A DNA stretch of 64,000 nt from Candidatus Alistipes faecavium (GTDB lineage: Bacteria > Bacteroidota > Bacteroidia > Bacteroidales > Rikenellaceae), in contig DWYP01000016.1 in the NCBI GenBank assembly GCA_019118605.1, positions 1 through 64,000 of the forward strand. The letters run 5' to 3'. How positions within the stretch are numbered: position 1 is the first letter of the stretch; every line of letters starts with the position of its first letter. A model generated the notes under the pieces. The model ran no database searches and had not been told where the DNA came from. It worked only from the letters and a program-made list of their open reading frames with translations. Shown here piece after piece: positions 1 through 8,093 of the stretch. The position numbers were made by a program, and so were the translations under genes.

Positions 1-29
1 GTGTGCGCACACACTTGCGATTTTTACAC

Positions 30-58
30 AAAAAAAAGGCCGATCCAAAGATCAGGCC
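30..58 (-). terminator. Intrinsic terminator of the PorT-phoH-pepD-lipid kinase operon
   Basis: On the minus strand a stem GGCCTGATC / GATCGGCC with a TTTG loop is followed by eight T residues (positions 37 down to 30). The stop codon of the lipid kinase gene (TGA, 54-52) lies inside the 5' arm of the stem, so translation ends within the terminator. Confidence 0.85.
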
Positions 59-1041
59 CTGCAACGGTCAGTCTCGCCAGCCGCCACGCAGCGTTCGTAG
101 AACTCCCGTCCCACGACGATGCGGACAGCCCGGTGAAGGACCGAAAATTCCAACGGCGTATGCCCCAACGATTCCCCGTCGACCTCGACCGAGACCTCGG
201 GCGACGACTCGATGCGGATGCGGCCGCCGCGCTCCTTGAGAACATGACGGATGCGGTAGATGCCGCCGTTGAACAGGTAGTGGAAGCGGAAGAGCAGGTG
301 CCAGAAATGCACCGGGCGGATCAGCGACAGGTCCAACATGCCGTCATCGGCAACCGCCTCGGGCAGCTGCTGCACGCCTCCGCCGTTGAACTTGCAGATG
401 CCGATGGCGGCCGACAGCAGCAGGTTGTTGTAGACCAGGCGGTCGTCGACCCACACCTTGATGCCCGTGGACTTGTAGCGGAAGAAGTTCTTCACCACAC
501 AGAACGTATAGCGCCAACGGCTCGTGTGGCCCTTTTTCTTCATGTGCGCGAGTTTGCGCACGACGTGGGCGTCGAACCCCACGCCCGCCACGTTGGCCAT
601 GTAGCGGCTCTGACGGAAATGCGCCTCCTCGTAGGAGACCACCCCGACATCCTGCAGGAACGAATACTCCTCGCGGATTGCCCGCACGGCATCCTGGTAG
701 CGTTCCGAAATCCCGAACGTGCGGACCCAGTCGTTGCCCGTGCCGACGGCCACGACCGCCAGCAGCACCTCGTCGGGCCGCACCGTCTGCTGGATGAACA
801 GACCGTTGACCACTTCGTGCAGCGTGCCGTCGCCGCCCACGACGATGATGCGTCGGTACCCCTCGCGCACGGCCGTCACGGTCAGCTCCGTGGCATGGAA
901 CTTATGCTCCGTGAAGACCGGCTCGCAAAGGATGTGCGCCTCGCGCAGGTAACGGGAAATCTGCGGGAAGTGATCGAGCCCGCGGCCGCCGCCGGCCACG
1001 GGATTCACGATCACAAACCATTTGTTCGCATCGACCGACAC
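52..1041 (-). CDS. YegS/DgkB-type diacylglycerol/lipid kinase
   Basis: This 329-residue protein belongs to the diacylglycerol kinase catalytic-domain family (DAGK_cat, YegS/DgkB/BmrU type), which phosphorylates lipid hydroxyls with ATP at the cytoplasmic membrane face. The N-terminus carries the family signature: NPVAGGGRG near residue 13, the nucleotide-loop GGDGTLHEVVNG near residue 69, and GTGNDWVR near residue 100. The C-terminal half has the beta-sandwich features of the family, ending in the ExDGE-like VEVDGESLG motif near residue 290. It is the last gene of a four-gene minus-strand operon, 6 nt behind pepD. The true lipid substrate cannot be told from sequence. Confidence 0.88.
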   Translation of the reverse strand: MSVDANKWFVIVNPVAGGGRGLDHFPQISRYLREAHILCEPVFTEHKFHATELTVTAVREGYRRIIVVGGDGTLHEVVNGLFIQQTVRPDEVLLAVVAVGTGNDWVRTFGISERYQDAVRAIREEYSFLQDVGVVSYEEAHFRQSRYMANVAGVGFDAHVVRKLAHMKKKGHTSRWRYTFCVVKNFFRYKSTGIKVWVDDRLVYNNLLLSAAIGICKFNGGGVQQLPEAVADDGMLDLSLIRPVHFWHLLFRFHYLFNGGIYRIRHVLKERGGRIRIESSPEVSVEVDGESLGHTPLEFSVLHRAVRIVVGREFYERCVAAGETDRCRA

Positions 1042-1047
1042 GGAGCG

Positions 1048-2505
1048 TCACTTTTTGGGGGCGTTGGCCAGCGTGTCGACCAGGAACTCGTAGAACTTGC
1101 CGACCGAGGCGATCTCGACCTTCTCGTCGGGCGAGTGGGGATAGCAGATCGTCGGGCCGAACGAGATCATGTCCAAACCGGGATAGTGGCTGCCGATGAT
1201 GCCGCACTCCAGGCCGGCGTGGATGGCCGTGATGGCCGGGGCCGAGCCGAAGCGCCGCTCGTAGGAGGCTTTCATGGCCGCCAGGATGGGCGACGACATG
1301 TCGGGATTCCAACCGTCGTAGGCGCCCGTAAGTTCGGTGTTCGCACCGGCCAGCGCGAAGACCGCCGCGATGGCCTCGCCGAGGGCCTGTTTTTCGGAGG
1401 CCATCGAGCTGCGCAGCAGGCACTGCAGTTTCACCGTGCGGCCGTCGGAAACGACCCGAGCCAGGTTCGAGGAGGTCTGCACCAGCCCCGGCATGGCCAT
1501 CGACATCCGCGCCACGCCGTCGGGACAGGCCACGACCGCACGGATGAGTGCGAGCGCCGTCTCGCGCGGAAGCATGCCGGCAGGTTTCCCGCATGCCTCG
1601 ACGCGGACCGAAATGCCCTCCTCAATGCCGGCGAACTCCGCCTGCACGGTCTTCTCATAGGCCGCCACCGCCTCGGAGAGCCGTCCGAACTCGGCGGCCG
1701 GGACCAGTACCGTAGCCTCGGCCTCGCGCGGGATGGCGTTGCGCAGGCCGCCGCCGTCGACCGACGCCAGCAACAATTCGCACGGCGCGGCATTCAGCAA
1801 CCGGAACAGCAGCTTGTTGGCATTGGCCCGCTGGCAGATGATCTGGATGCCTGAGTGCCCGCCCTTGAGACCCTTGACCGTGATACGCGCCGCGGTATAG
1901 CCCTCGGCTGGCGTTGCGGTTTCGGCGTAGTCGAAGGTAATGTTGGCGTCGAGGCCTCCGGCGCACCCTACGTAGAGTTCGCCCTCCTGCTCGGAATCGA
2001 GATTCAGCAGGATTTCACCCTGCAGCATCCCCTCCTCCAGGCCGAAGGCGCCGTCCATGCCGGTCTCCTCCGTGGCCGTGAAGAGTGCCTCGATCGGCCC
2101 GTGGCACAGCGTACGGTCCTCGAGCACCGCGAGGATCGAGGCCACGCCGATGCCGTTGTCGGCCCCGAGCGTCGTGCCGTCGGCCGTCACCCATTCGCCG
2201 TCGATGTAGGCGTCGATCGAGTCGGTGGTGAAGTCGAAGGTCTTGTCGTTGTTCTTCTGCGGCACCATGTCGAGGTGCGCCTGGAGAATGATCCCCTTGC
2301 GGTCCTCCATGCCGGGCGTCGCCGCCTTGCGGACATAGACGTTGTGCGCCGCGTCCTCGCGGGCTTCGAGCCCCTGCGCGGCGGCGAAATCGAGAATGTA
2401 GCGGCGGATGCGCTCCTCGTGCGACGAGGGTCGCGGGATGCGCACGATCTCGGCAAAATGTTTCCAGACGAGCTCCGGTTTCAGAGCCGTTAAGTTGCGA
2501 TTCAT
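1048..2505 (-). CDS. pepD: Aminoacyl-histidine dipeptidase (PepD, M20 family)
   Basis: This 485-residue cytosolic metallopeptidase matches the PepD/beta-Ala-His dipeptidase family (M20C), which cleaves Xaa-His and other dipeptides using two metal ions. Visible motifs include the metal-binding HLDMVPQ near residue 80, the bridging-Asp segment LGADNGIGVA near residue 118, and the catalytic Glu pair TATEETGMDGA near residue 150. A late HAGLECGIIG segment supplies the last ligands. Length is typical for PepD (about 485). It sits 3 nt behind phoH and 6 nt before the lipid kinase, so it is co-transcribed. Confidence 0.93.
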   Translation of the reverse strand: MNRNLTALKPELVWKHFAEIVRIPRPSSHEERIRRYILDFAAAQGLEAREDAAHNVYVRKAATPGMEDRKGIILQAHLDMVPQKNNDKTFDFTTDSIDAYIDGEWVTADGTTLGADNGIGVASILAVLEDRTLCHGPIEALFTATEETGMDGAFGLEEGMLQGEILLNLDSEQEGELYVGCAGGLDANITFDYAETATPAEGYTAARITVKGLKGGHSGIQIICQRANANKLLFRLLNAAPCELLLASVDGGGLRNAIPREAEATVLVPAAEFGRLSEAVAAYEKTVQAEFAGIEEGISVRVEACGKPAGMLPRETALALIRAVVACPDGVARMSMAMPGLVQTSSNLARVVSDGRTVKLQCLLRSSMASEKQALGEAIAAVFALAGANTELTGAYDGWNPDMSSPILAAMKASYERRFGSAPAITAIHAGLECGIIGSHYPGLDMISFGPTICYPHSPDEKVEIASVGKFYEFLVDTLANAPKK

Positions 2506-2508
2506 GAT

Positions 2509-3498
2509 CTATTGATTTTTTGATTGGTTCTCATCCGATTCCGACGCCGCGACAGCCTGTCGGTCGAAGGCGTCGACGATATATTTGACCAGCGGATGGC
2601 GGACGATGTCGCGCCGGTCGAACTCCACGATGCCGATTCCCTCGACCCGGCGGAGGATCTCCATCGTGCGCACCAGGCCGCTGTCGCTGCGCCGCGGAAG
2701 GTCGATCTGCGTCACGTCGCCCGTGACGATGAACTTCGCGTTGCGCCCCATGCGCGTGAGGAACATCTTGATCTGCGAAAGCGTCGTGTTCTGCGCCTCG
2801 TCGAGGATCACGAAGGCGTTGTCGAGCGTCCGTCCGCGCATGTAGGCCAGCGGGGCAATCTGCACCGTCCCCTCCTCGAGGTATTTCTGCAGCTTCACGG
2901 GCGGGATCATGTCGTTCAACGCGTCGTACAACGGCTGCAGATAGGGATCGAGCTTCTCCTTCATGTCGCCGGGCAGGAAGCCCAGCTTCTCGCCCGCCTC
3001 GACGGCCGGACGCGTGAGGATAATGCGCCGCACCTGCCGCTCCTTCAACGCCCGCACGGCCAGGGCAATGGCCGTGTAGGTCTTGCCCGAACCCGCCGGG
3101 CCCACGGCGAAGAGCAGGTCGTTGCCGTCGTAGAGCTTCACCAGCCGCTGCTGGTTGACCGTCCGCGCCCGCACGATGTTGCCGTTGTTGCCGTAGACGA
3201 TCACGTCCTTGTCGACCGGAGCGTCGTCGGGCAGGATTCCGCCCGAGAAACACTGGTCGATGACCTGCGACGAGATGTGCCCGTACTTGAGGTAATAGGC
3301 CACGAGCGCATCCATATGGCGAGCGAAACGCTCCGTCTCGCCCACGGGCCCCAGCACCTTGAGCACATGGCCGCGGGCCACGATCTTCAACGTCGGATGC
3401 AGCGTCTTGATCTGTTCGAGATAGGCGTTCTGCGGCCCGTAGAGCTCCCGGGGATCGGCCCCCTCGATCATCACTTCCTTGCCAACAGCTTCTGTCAT
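2509..3498 (-). CDS. phoH: PhoH family ATPase
   Basis: A 329-residue PhoH-like P-loop ATPase. Walker A is GPAGSGKT near residue 132 and Walker B is VILDEAQN near residue 230, followed by the sensor-like VTGDVTQIDLP typical of the family, which is related to the helicase superfamily I core. The family's cellular role is linked to RNA metabolism and phosphate or stress responses, but a specific role here is not evident. The N-terminal 100 residues resemble the KH-like/PhoH N-terminal region of bacterial homologues. Gene order is PorT-like, phoH, pepD with gaps of 13 and 3 nt. Confidence 0.92.
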   Translation of the reverse strand: MTEAVGKEVMIEGADPRELYGPQNAYLEQIKTLHPTLKIVARGHVLKVLGPVGETERFARHMDALVAYYLKYGHISSQVIDQCFSGGILPDDAPVDKDVIVYGNNGNIVRARTVNQQRLVKLYDGNDLLFAVGPAGSGKTYTAIALAVRALKERQVRRIILTRPAVEAGEKLGFLPGDMKEKLDPYLQPLYDALNDMIPPVKLQKYLEEGTVQIAPLAYMRGRTLDNAFVILDEAQNTTLSQIKMFLTRMGRNAKFIVTGDVTQIDLPRRSDSGLVRTMEILRRVEGIGIVEFDRRDIVRHPLVKYIVDAFDRQAVAASESDENQSKNQ

Positions 3499-3511
3499 GG
3501 ATTCACGCGGT

Positions 3512-4108
3512 TTAGAACAGGTATCCGACGCTCAGGGCGACGTTGTAGGAGCGGATTTCGGGAAGCATGACATCCTCAGGCAGCGCCACGTCGTGTTTGC
3601 CGCGGAACTGTCCGTTGTAACGCAGGTCGATGAGCAGGTGGCGCAGCACCACCACGCCGGCCCCGACCGTATAGGAGAGCGTCGGACGCACGCGCCCGAA
3701 GTCGATCAGGTCGTCGCCCGCCTTGCGCTTACAGTCGTTCATCACCGTGAAGACCGGGCCGGCATAGATCCGGAAGGGGTTCAGCAGCCGCAGCGACACC
3801 AGCACCGGCACATCGATCGACTTCGACTTGACGTTCACCTCCGCAATCCCTGCGGGGCGGATACGCAGCCCCTGGCGGACATAGAGGATCTGCGGCTCGA
3901 CGGCCACGACGCCCAGGTTGACGGCCGTCGTGATACCGACCTGCCAGCCCAGCTTGTTCTTCACCTCGGCCTTGGACATGTTGGTCGTATAATCGGGGAC
4001 ATTGATACCGCCGATAACGCCCCACTCCAAACGGGTCCGGGGACGTTGTGCGGCAGCGCTCCACGCAACGGCCGCAAGAAACAGGGTCAATACGAGTTTT
4101 CTCACCAT
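3512..4108 (-). CDS. Outer-membrane beta-barrel protein, PorT family-like
   Basis: This 198-residue protein starts with a signal peptide ending at AAAQ (about residue 21) and then alternates short hydrophobic/polar strands. It ends in an aromatic residue after VALSVGYLF, the usual C-terminal signal of outer-membrane barrels. The WGVIGGINVPDY opening and the strand pattern match the PorT/outer membrane beta-barrel (OMP_b-brl_2) group of Bacteroidota. Some PorT relatives take part in type IX secretion, but this small barrel cannot be assigned to that role from sequence. It is the first gene of a four-gene operon. Confidence 0.75.
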   Translation of the reverse strand: MVRKLVLTLFLAAVAWSAAAQRPRTRLEWGVIGGINVPDYTTNMSKAEVKNKLGWQVGITTAVNLGVVAVEPQILYVRQGLRIRPAGIAEVNVKSKSIDVPVLVSLRLLNPFRIYAGPVFTVMNDCKRKAGDDLIDFGRVRPTLSYTVGAGVVVLRHLLIDLRYNGQFRGKHDVALPEDVMLPEIRSYNVALSVGYLF

Positions 4109-4127
4109 ACTTACTTAATACCTTTTC

Positions 4128-4149
4128 ATCACTTCCGGACGGAAGTGAT
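4128..4149 (-). promoter_or_regulatory. Perfect inverted repeat at the 5' end of the PorT-phoH operon transcript
   Basis: ATCACTTCCG and CGGAAGTGAT form a perfect 10-bp inverted repeat separated by 2 nt. It lies just downstream of the predicted minus-strand -7 box (4154-4161), so the transcript would begin with this hairpin. It may be an mRNA-stabilising 5' stem-loop or an operator. On the plus strand it is followed by five T, but no plus-strand gene ends here. Confidence 0.55.
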
Positions 4150-4153
4150 TTTT

Positions 4154-4161
4154 CAAAGTTA
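4154..4161 (-). promoter_or_regulatory. -7 box of the PorT-phoH-pepD-lipid kinase operon
   Basis: TAACTTTG on the minus strand fits the Bacteroidota -7 consensus TAnnTTTG and lies 46 nt ahead of the PorT-like start codon. No clear TTTG -33 box is seen at the expected distance. Confidence 0.5.
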
Positions 4162-4377
4162 CGTTTTTTTCCGGAAAAACGAGCACCGAAACTCCGATAT
4201 TTCACACCACGCCGAAAATCCCGTCGCGCTCCCGAGGCCGTTGTTTTCTGAAAATCAGCCCGGGGAGCGCTTCCGGTCCGCCACAGCCGCACGACACCGC
4301 CCGCTCGCATCCCGCCGCACAGACACCCCGGAATGCCGCACGGAATCGCCGAATCGCGACGAAAATGACGACAGAGA

Positions 4378-4409
4378 CTTGTTTATGCCGGGGGATTTTC
4401 GTATATTTG
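4378..4409 (+). promoter_or_regulatory. Promoter of the cation/proton antiporter gene
   Basis: CTTG (4378-4381), a 20-nt spacer and TATATTTG (4402-4409) match the Bacteroidota TTTG / TAnnTTTG promoter with one mismatch in the upstream box. The start codon is 28 nt downstream. The rest of the 4109-4437 intergenic region (4162-4377) shows no gene or clear structure. Confidence 0.65.
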
Positions 4410-4437
4410 TATTAACGACACCAGATTTCCGCACACG

Positions 4438-6540
4438 ATGCTTCTCGCTTCACATATCGACCTGACGCTGCCCCTCGAGGACCCGATCCTGAAGTTTCTG
4501 CTGATTCTGATCATCATCCTCGCGGCGCCCCTGTTGCTCAACCGGCTCAAAATCCCCTACCTGCTGGGGCTCATCATCGCCGGTGCGGTGATCGGCCCCC
4601 ACGGCCTGAACCTCGTGCTGCGCGACAGCAGCATCATCCTTTCAGGGACGGCCGGACTGCTCTACATCATGTTCCTCTCGGGGCTCGAGATGGACATGTC
4701 CGATTTCCGGCACAACAGCTGGCGAAGCCTCATCTTCGGACTCTACACCTTCAGCGTGCCCCTCGTCCTCGGCATCCTCGCCGGCTACTACATCCTGGGA
4801 TTCTCCATCTACTCCTCGATCCTGCTCGCCGGGCTATTCGCCTCACAGACACTGGTCGCCTACCCCATCGTCAGTAAACTCGGCATCGCCCGCAACAAGG
4901 CCGTCACGATCGCCGTCGGCGGTACGGTCATCACCGACACCCTGGCGCTGCTCCTGCTCACGGTCATCGTCGGCATGGCAACCGGCAATGTCGACGACAT
5001 GTTCTGGTGGCGGCTCGGCATCTCCGTAATGCTCTGCATCGCCATCATCGTCTTTCTCTTCCCGCTGCTGGCCCACTGGTTCTTCAAACAGTGCAGCGAT
5101 AGTGTCTCGCAGTACATTTTCGTCCTGGCAATGGTCTTTCTGGGCGCCTATCTCGCCCATCTGGCCGGCCTCGAGCCCATCATCGGCGCCTTCCTCTCGG
5201 GATTGGCCCTCAACCGCCTGATCCCCCGCACGTCGCCCCTGATGAACCGCATCGAGTTCGTCGGGAATGCCATCTTCATCCCCTTCTTTCTCATCGGCGT
5301 GGGCATGCTGATCGACTACCGGGCCTTCTTCCGCAACTGGGAAAGCCTCGAGGTGGCCGCCGTGATGATCGTGCTGATCACCGCCGCGAAGTTCATCGCC
5401 GCATGGCTCACGCAAAAGACCTTCCGTCTCTCGCGCGACCAGCGCACGGTGATCTTCGGACTCAGCTCGGCGCACGTTGCCGCGACGCTGGCCGCCGTCA
5501 TGGTGGGCTACAACGTCATCCTCGGCTACACGCCCGAAGGCGAGCCGATCCGGCTACTCAACGAAAGCGTCCTCAACGGCACGATTCTCATGATCCTGGC
5601 GACCTGCACCGTCTCGACCTTCGCCACGCAGCGCGGGGCCCACAACATCGCCATGCACGACACCTCGAAATCCGAGGAGAAGACGCCCCGGCGCGAGGAC
5701 CATATTCTGATTCCCGTGGCCCACGAGGAGTCGGCCGACGAGCTGATCGGACTGAGTGCGATGCTCAAGCGGGCCGGGGAGCCGAACGGCCTCTATGCCC
5801 TGCACGCCGTCGACAACAAGGCCGACGACCCGAACGTCGAAAAGCACGCCCGGAAGATACTCGACGCCGCCGCAACGGCCGCCGCGGCTTCGGACCTCTA
5901 CCTCCAGGAGCTGCTGCGCTATGACGTGAACATCACCAACGCCATCGTCAGCGTAGCGCGCGAGCGCAGCATCACCGACATCATCATGGGCATGCACCTC
6001 GCCACACCGGTTGTCCCGGCATTGCCGGGCATTCCCGGAATTCCCGGACCACCCTCACCGGGCATCGGCAAGATGGCCGCCGATGTAGTCATGCAGAGCA
6101 ACGTCACGACCTTTCTCTATCGCACCGTGCAGCCAATCACGACGATCAAGCGGCACCTGGTCATCGTTCCCGAGCGTGCCGAGCAGGAGGCAGGGTTCCA
6201 GTTCTGGGTACAGCGTATCCGCAACCTGGCCGAAAATTCCGGCGCAAAGGTCATCGTCTTCGCACCCGACGAAACGCTCAGTTACCTGCGTCCCAAAGGG
6301 CGCAAACGTCCCGCAAACATTGATTTCGTGCCTTTTGCACCATGGGACGACCTCACGTCGCTTGAGCATGACATCCGCGACGACGACTGCCTGTGGTTCG
6401 TCATGAGCCGCCGCGAGCGGGTCTCCTACCATCCGGCCATGGGGCGCATCCCCTACTACCTGGAACACAATTTCGCCGCATACAGTTCGGTGCTGCTCTA
6501 TCCGGTGCAGGCCGGCGACACCGAAAGCCGCTACATCTGA
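4438..6540 (+). CDS. Cation/proton antiporter, CPA2 family with C-terminal USP-like region
   Basis: A 700-residue inner-membrane protein. The first 400 residues contain about 12 hydrophobic segments with the Na+/H+ exchanger (CPA2/KefB-type) layout, including PYLLGLIIAGAVIGPHGLN near residue 40 and ITDTLALLLL near residue 165. The C-terminal 280 residues are soluble and look like one or two universal-stress-protein-like folds (EDHILIPVAHEES near residue 420 and a second beta-alpha stretch after HLVIVPERAEQE near residue 570). No TrkA_N/RCK nucleotide-binding domain is seen. Transported ion (Na+ or K+) is not determined. Single-gene transcription unit, followed by der on the same strand 129 nt later. 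Confidence 0.88.
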   Translation: MLLASHIDLTLPLEDPILKFLLILIIILAAPLLLNRLKIPYLLGLIIAGAVIGPHGLNLVLRDSSIILSGTAGLLYIMFLSGLEMDMSDFRHNSWRSLIFGLYTFSVPLVLGILAGYYILGFSIYSSILLAGLFASQTLVAYPIVSKLGIARNKAVTIAVGGTVITDTLALLLLTVIVGMATGNVDDMFWWRLGISVMLCIAIIVFLFPLLAHWFFKQCSDSVSQYIFVLAMVFLGAYLAHLAGLEPIIGAFLSGLALNRLIPRTSPLMNRIEFVGNAIFIPFFLIGVGMLIDYRAFFRNWESLEVAAVMIVLITAAKFIAAWLTQKTFRLSRDQRTVIFGLSSAHVAATLAAVMVGYNVILGYTPEGEPIRLLNESVLNGTILMILATCTVSTFATQRGAHNIAMHDTSKSEEKTPRREDHILIPVAHEESADELIGLSAMLKRAGEPNGLYALHAVDNKADDPNVEKHARKILDAAATAAAASDLYLQELLRYDVNITNAIVSVARERSITDIIMGMHLATPVVPALPGIPGIPGPPSPGIGKMAADVVMQSNVTTFLYRTVQPITTIKRHLVIVPERAEQEAGFQFWVQRIRNLAENSGAKVIVFAPDETLSYLRPKGRKRPANIDFVPFAPWDDLTSLEHDIRDDDCLWFVMSRRERVSYHPAMGRIPYYLEHNFAAYSSVLLYPVQAGDTESRYI

Positions 6541-6640
6541 CGGCCGCCCTGAGGGGGGGGGCGGGTCATGGCCGGCGACGCCGAACGGAGACATTTAGCT
6601 GCAAATCACGCCGCCATTTTCAAATTCGGTTCCATTGTTG

Positions 6641-6648
6641 TATCTTTG
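6641..6648 (+). promoter_or_regulatory. -7 box of der
   Basis: TATCTTTG fits TAnnTTTG and lies 21 nt before the der start codon. The sequence at the -33 position is TTTT (6617-6620), 20 nt upstream. Confidence 0.6.
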
Positions 6649-6669
6649 CCGTCGAAAAACGTGTAATCC

Positions 6670-7974
6670 ATGAGCCTCGTAGCAATCGTCGGACGTCCGA
6701 ACGTCGGCAAATCGACCCTCTTCAACCGCCTCGTCGGCGAACGCAAAGCCATCGTCGACGCAACGGCTGGCACCACCCGTGACCGCCATTACGGTAAGAC
6801 CGACTGGAACGGTCGGGAATTCTCCGTGATCGACACCGGCGGATATACCGTCAATTCGGAGGACATCTTCGAGGAGGAGATCCGCCGCCAGGTGATGCTG
6901 GCCATCGACGAAGCCGATGTGATTCTCTTTCTGGTGGAGGTGTCGACAGGCATCACCGACCTCGACATGCTCATGGCCGACATCCTGCGCCGTTCGTCGA
7001 AGAAGGTGATCCTCGTCTGCAACAAGGTCGACAACAACGACCTGATCTACTCCTCGCACGAGTTCTATGCCCTGGGGCTGGGCGATCCCTACTGCATCAG
7101 TTCGATGTCGGGAAGCGGCACGGGCGACCTGATGGATGCCATCCTCGAGGCGCTGCCGGAAGACGCGGACTCTAAGGAAGAGGAGGAACTCCCGCGCATC
7201 ACCATCGTCGGGCGCCCCAACGTCGGGAAGTCGTCGCTCACAAACGCACTATTGGGGGAGGAGCGCAACATCGTCACCTCGATCGCCGGGACCACGCGCG
7301 ACTCGATCCACTCGCGCTACAACAAGTTCGGCATGGACTTCTACCTTGTCGACACCGCAGGCATGCGCAAGAAGGGCAAGACAATGGAGGACCTCGAGTT
7401 TTACTCCGTGATGCGGTCGATCCGCGCCATCGAGCAATCCGACGTCTGCATCCTGATGCTCGACGCGCAGCAGGGCCTCGAGTCGCAGGACCTGAACATC
7501 CACAACCTCATCGTCCGCAACCGCAAGGGGTGTGTCATCGTGGTCAACAAGTGGGACCTGATCGAGAAGGAGAGCAACACGATGAAGGAGTGGACGGAGT
7601 TTCTCAAGAAGAAACTCGCGCCGTTCAACGACATTCCGATCATCTTCACCTCGGTGCTCAACAAGCAGCGCATCTTCGACGTCCTGCAAACCGCCATCCG
7701 CGTCTACCACTCGCGCAAACGCCGCATCGCCACCTCGGAGCTGAACGACTTTCTGCTGCCGCTGATCGAGAACTACCCGCCCCCTGCAACGAAGGGCAAG
7801 TATATCAGAATCAAGTATGTGACGCAGCTGCCGACGCCGACGCCGCAGTTTGCCTTCTTCGTCAACCTCCCGCAGTACATCAAGGAGCCCTACCGTCGTT
7901 TCCTGGAGAACAACATCCGCGACCACTGGGATTTTTCGGGGGTTCCGATGCAAATCTACTTCCGGCAGAAGTAA
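6670..7974 (+). CDS. der: Ribosome biogenesis GTPase Der (EngA)
   Basis: This 434-residue protein has the two tandem GTPase domains and C-terminal KH-like domain that define Der, an essential factor in 50S ribosomal subunit maturation. The first domain has GRPNVGKS near residue 8, DTGGY and NKVD; the second has GRPNVGKSS near residue 180, [10 protein letters not shown] near residue 228 and NKWDL. The C-terminal segment (from about residue 355) ends with the typical basic/aromatic tail. Length is standard. The gene appears monocistronic, ending before a strong bidirectional terminator. Confidence 0.97.
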   Translation: MSLVAIVGRPNVGKSTLFNRLVGERKAIVDATAGTTRDRHYGKTDWNGREFSVIDTGGYTVNSEDIFEEEIRRQVMLAIDEADVILFLVEVSTGITDLDMLMADILRRSSKKVILVCNKVDNNDLIYSSHEFYALGLGDPYCISSMSGSGTGDLMDAILEALPEDADSKEEEELPRITIVGRPNVGKSSLTNALLGEERNIVTSIAGTTRDSIHSRYNKFGMDFYLVDTAGMRKKGKTMEDLEFYSVMRSIRAIEQSDVCILMLDAQQGLESQDLNIHNLIVRNRKGCVIVVNKWDLIEKESNTMKEWTEFLKKKLAPFNDIPIIFTSVLNKQRIFDVLQTAIRVYHSRKRRIATSELNDFLLPLIENYPPPATKGKYIRIKYVTQLPTPTPQFAFFVNLPQYIKEPYRRFLENNIRDHWDFSGVPMQIYFRQK

Positions 7975-8012
7975 GGACGGAGGGGAATATACTCCGAAAA
8001 AATACCATATAA

Positions 8013-8052
8013 CAAGAGGCGGGAACCGGCACAAACCGGTTCCCGCCTCTTG
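8013..8052. terminator. Bidirectional terminator between der and GH84
   Basis: CAAGAGGCGGGAACCGG and CCGGTTCCCGCCTCTTG form a perfect 17-bp stem with a 6-nt loop between the two convergent genes. U-runs on both sides are short, but the position and strength of the stem fit a shared terminator. Confidence 0.75.
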
Positions 8053-8093
8053 TTTCGGAATCCCTTTCGGAAAACGTCCCGAGGCGGCCGCAG

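Noticed and set aside
1..1854. 617-codon plus-strand frame at the window start
   Set aside because: It is antisense to the lipid kinase and pepD genes, which have intact family motifs.
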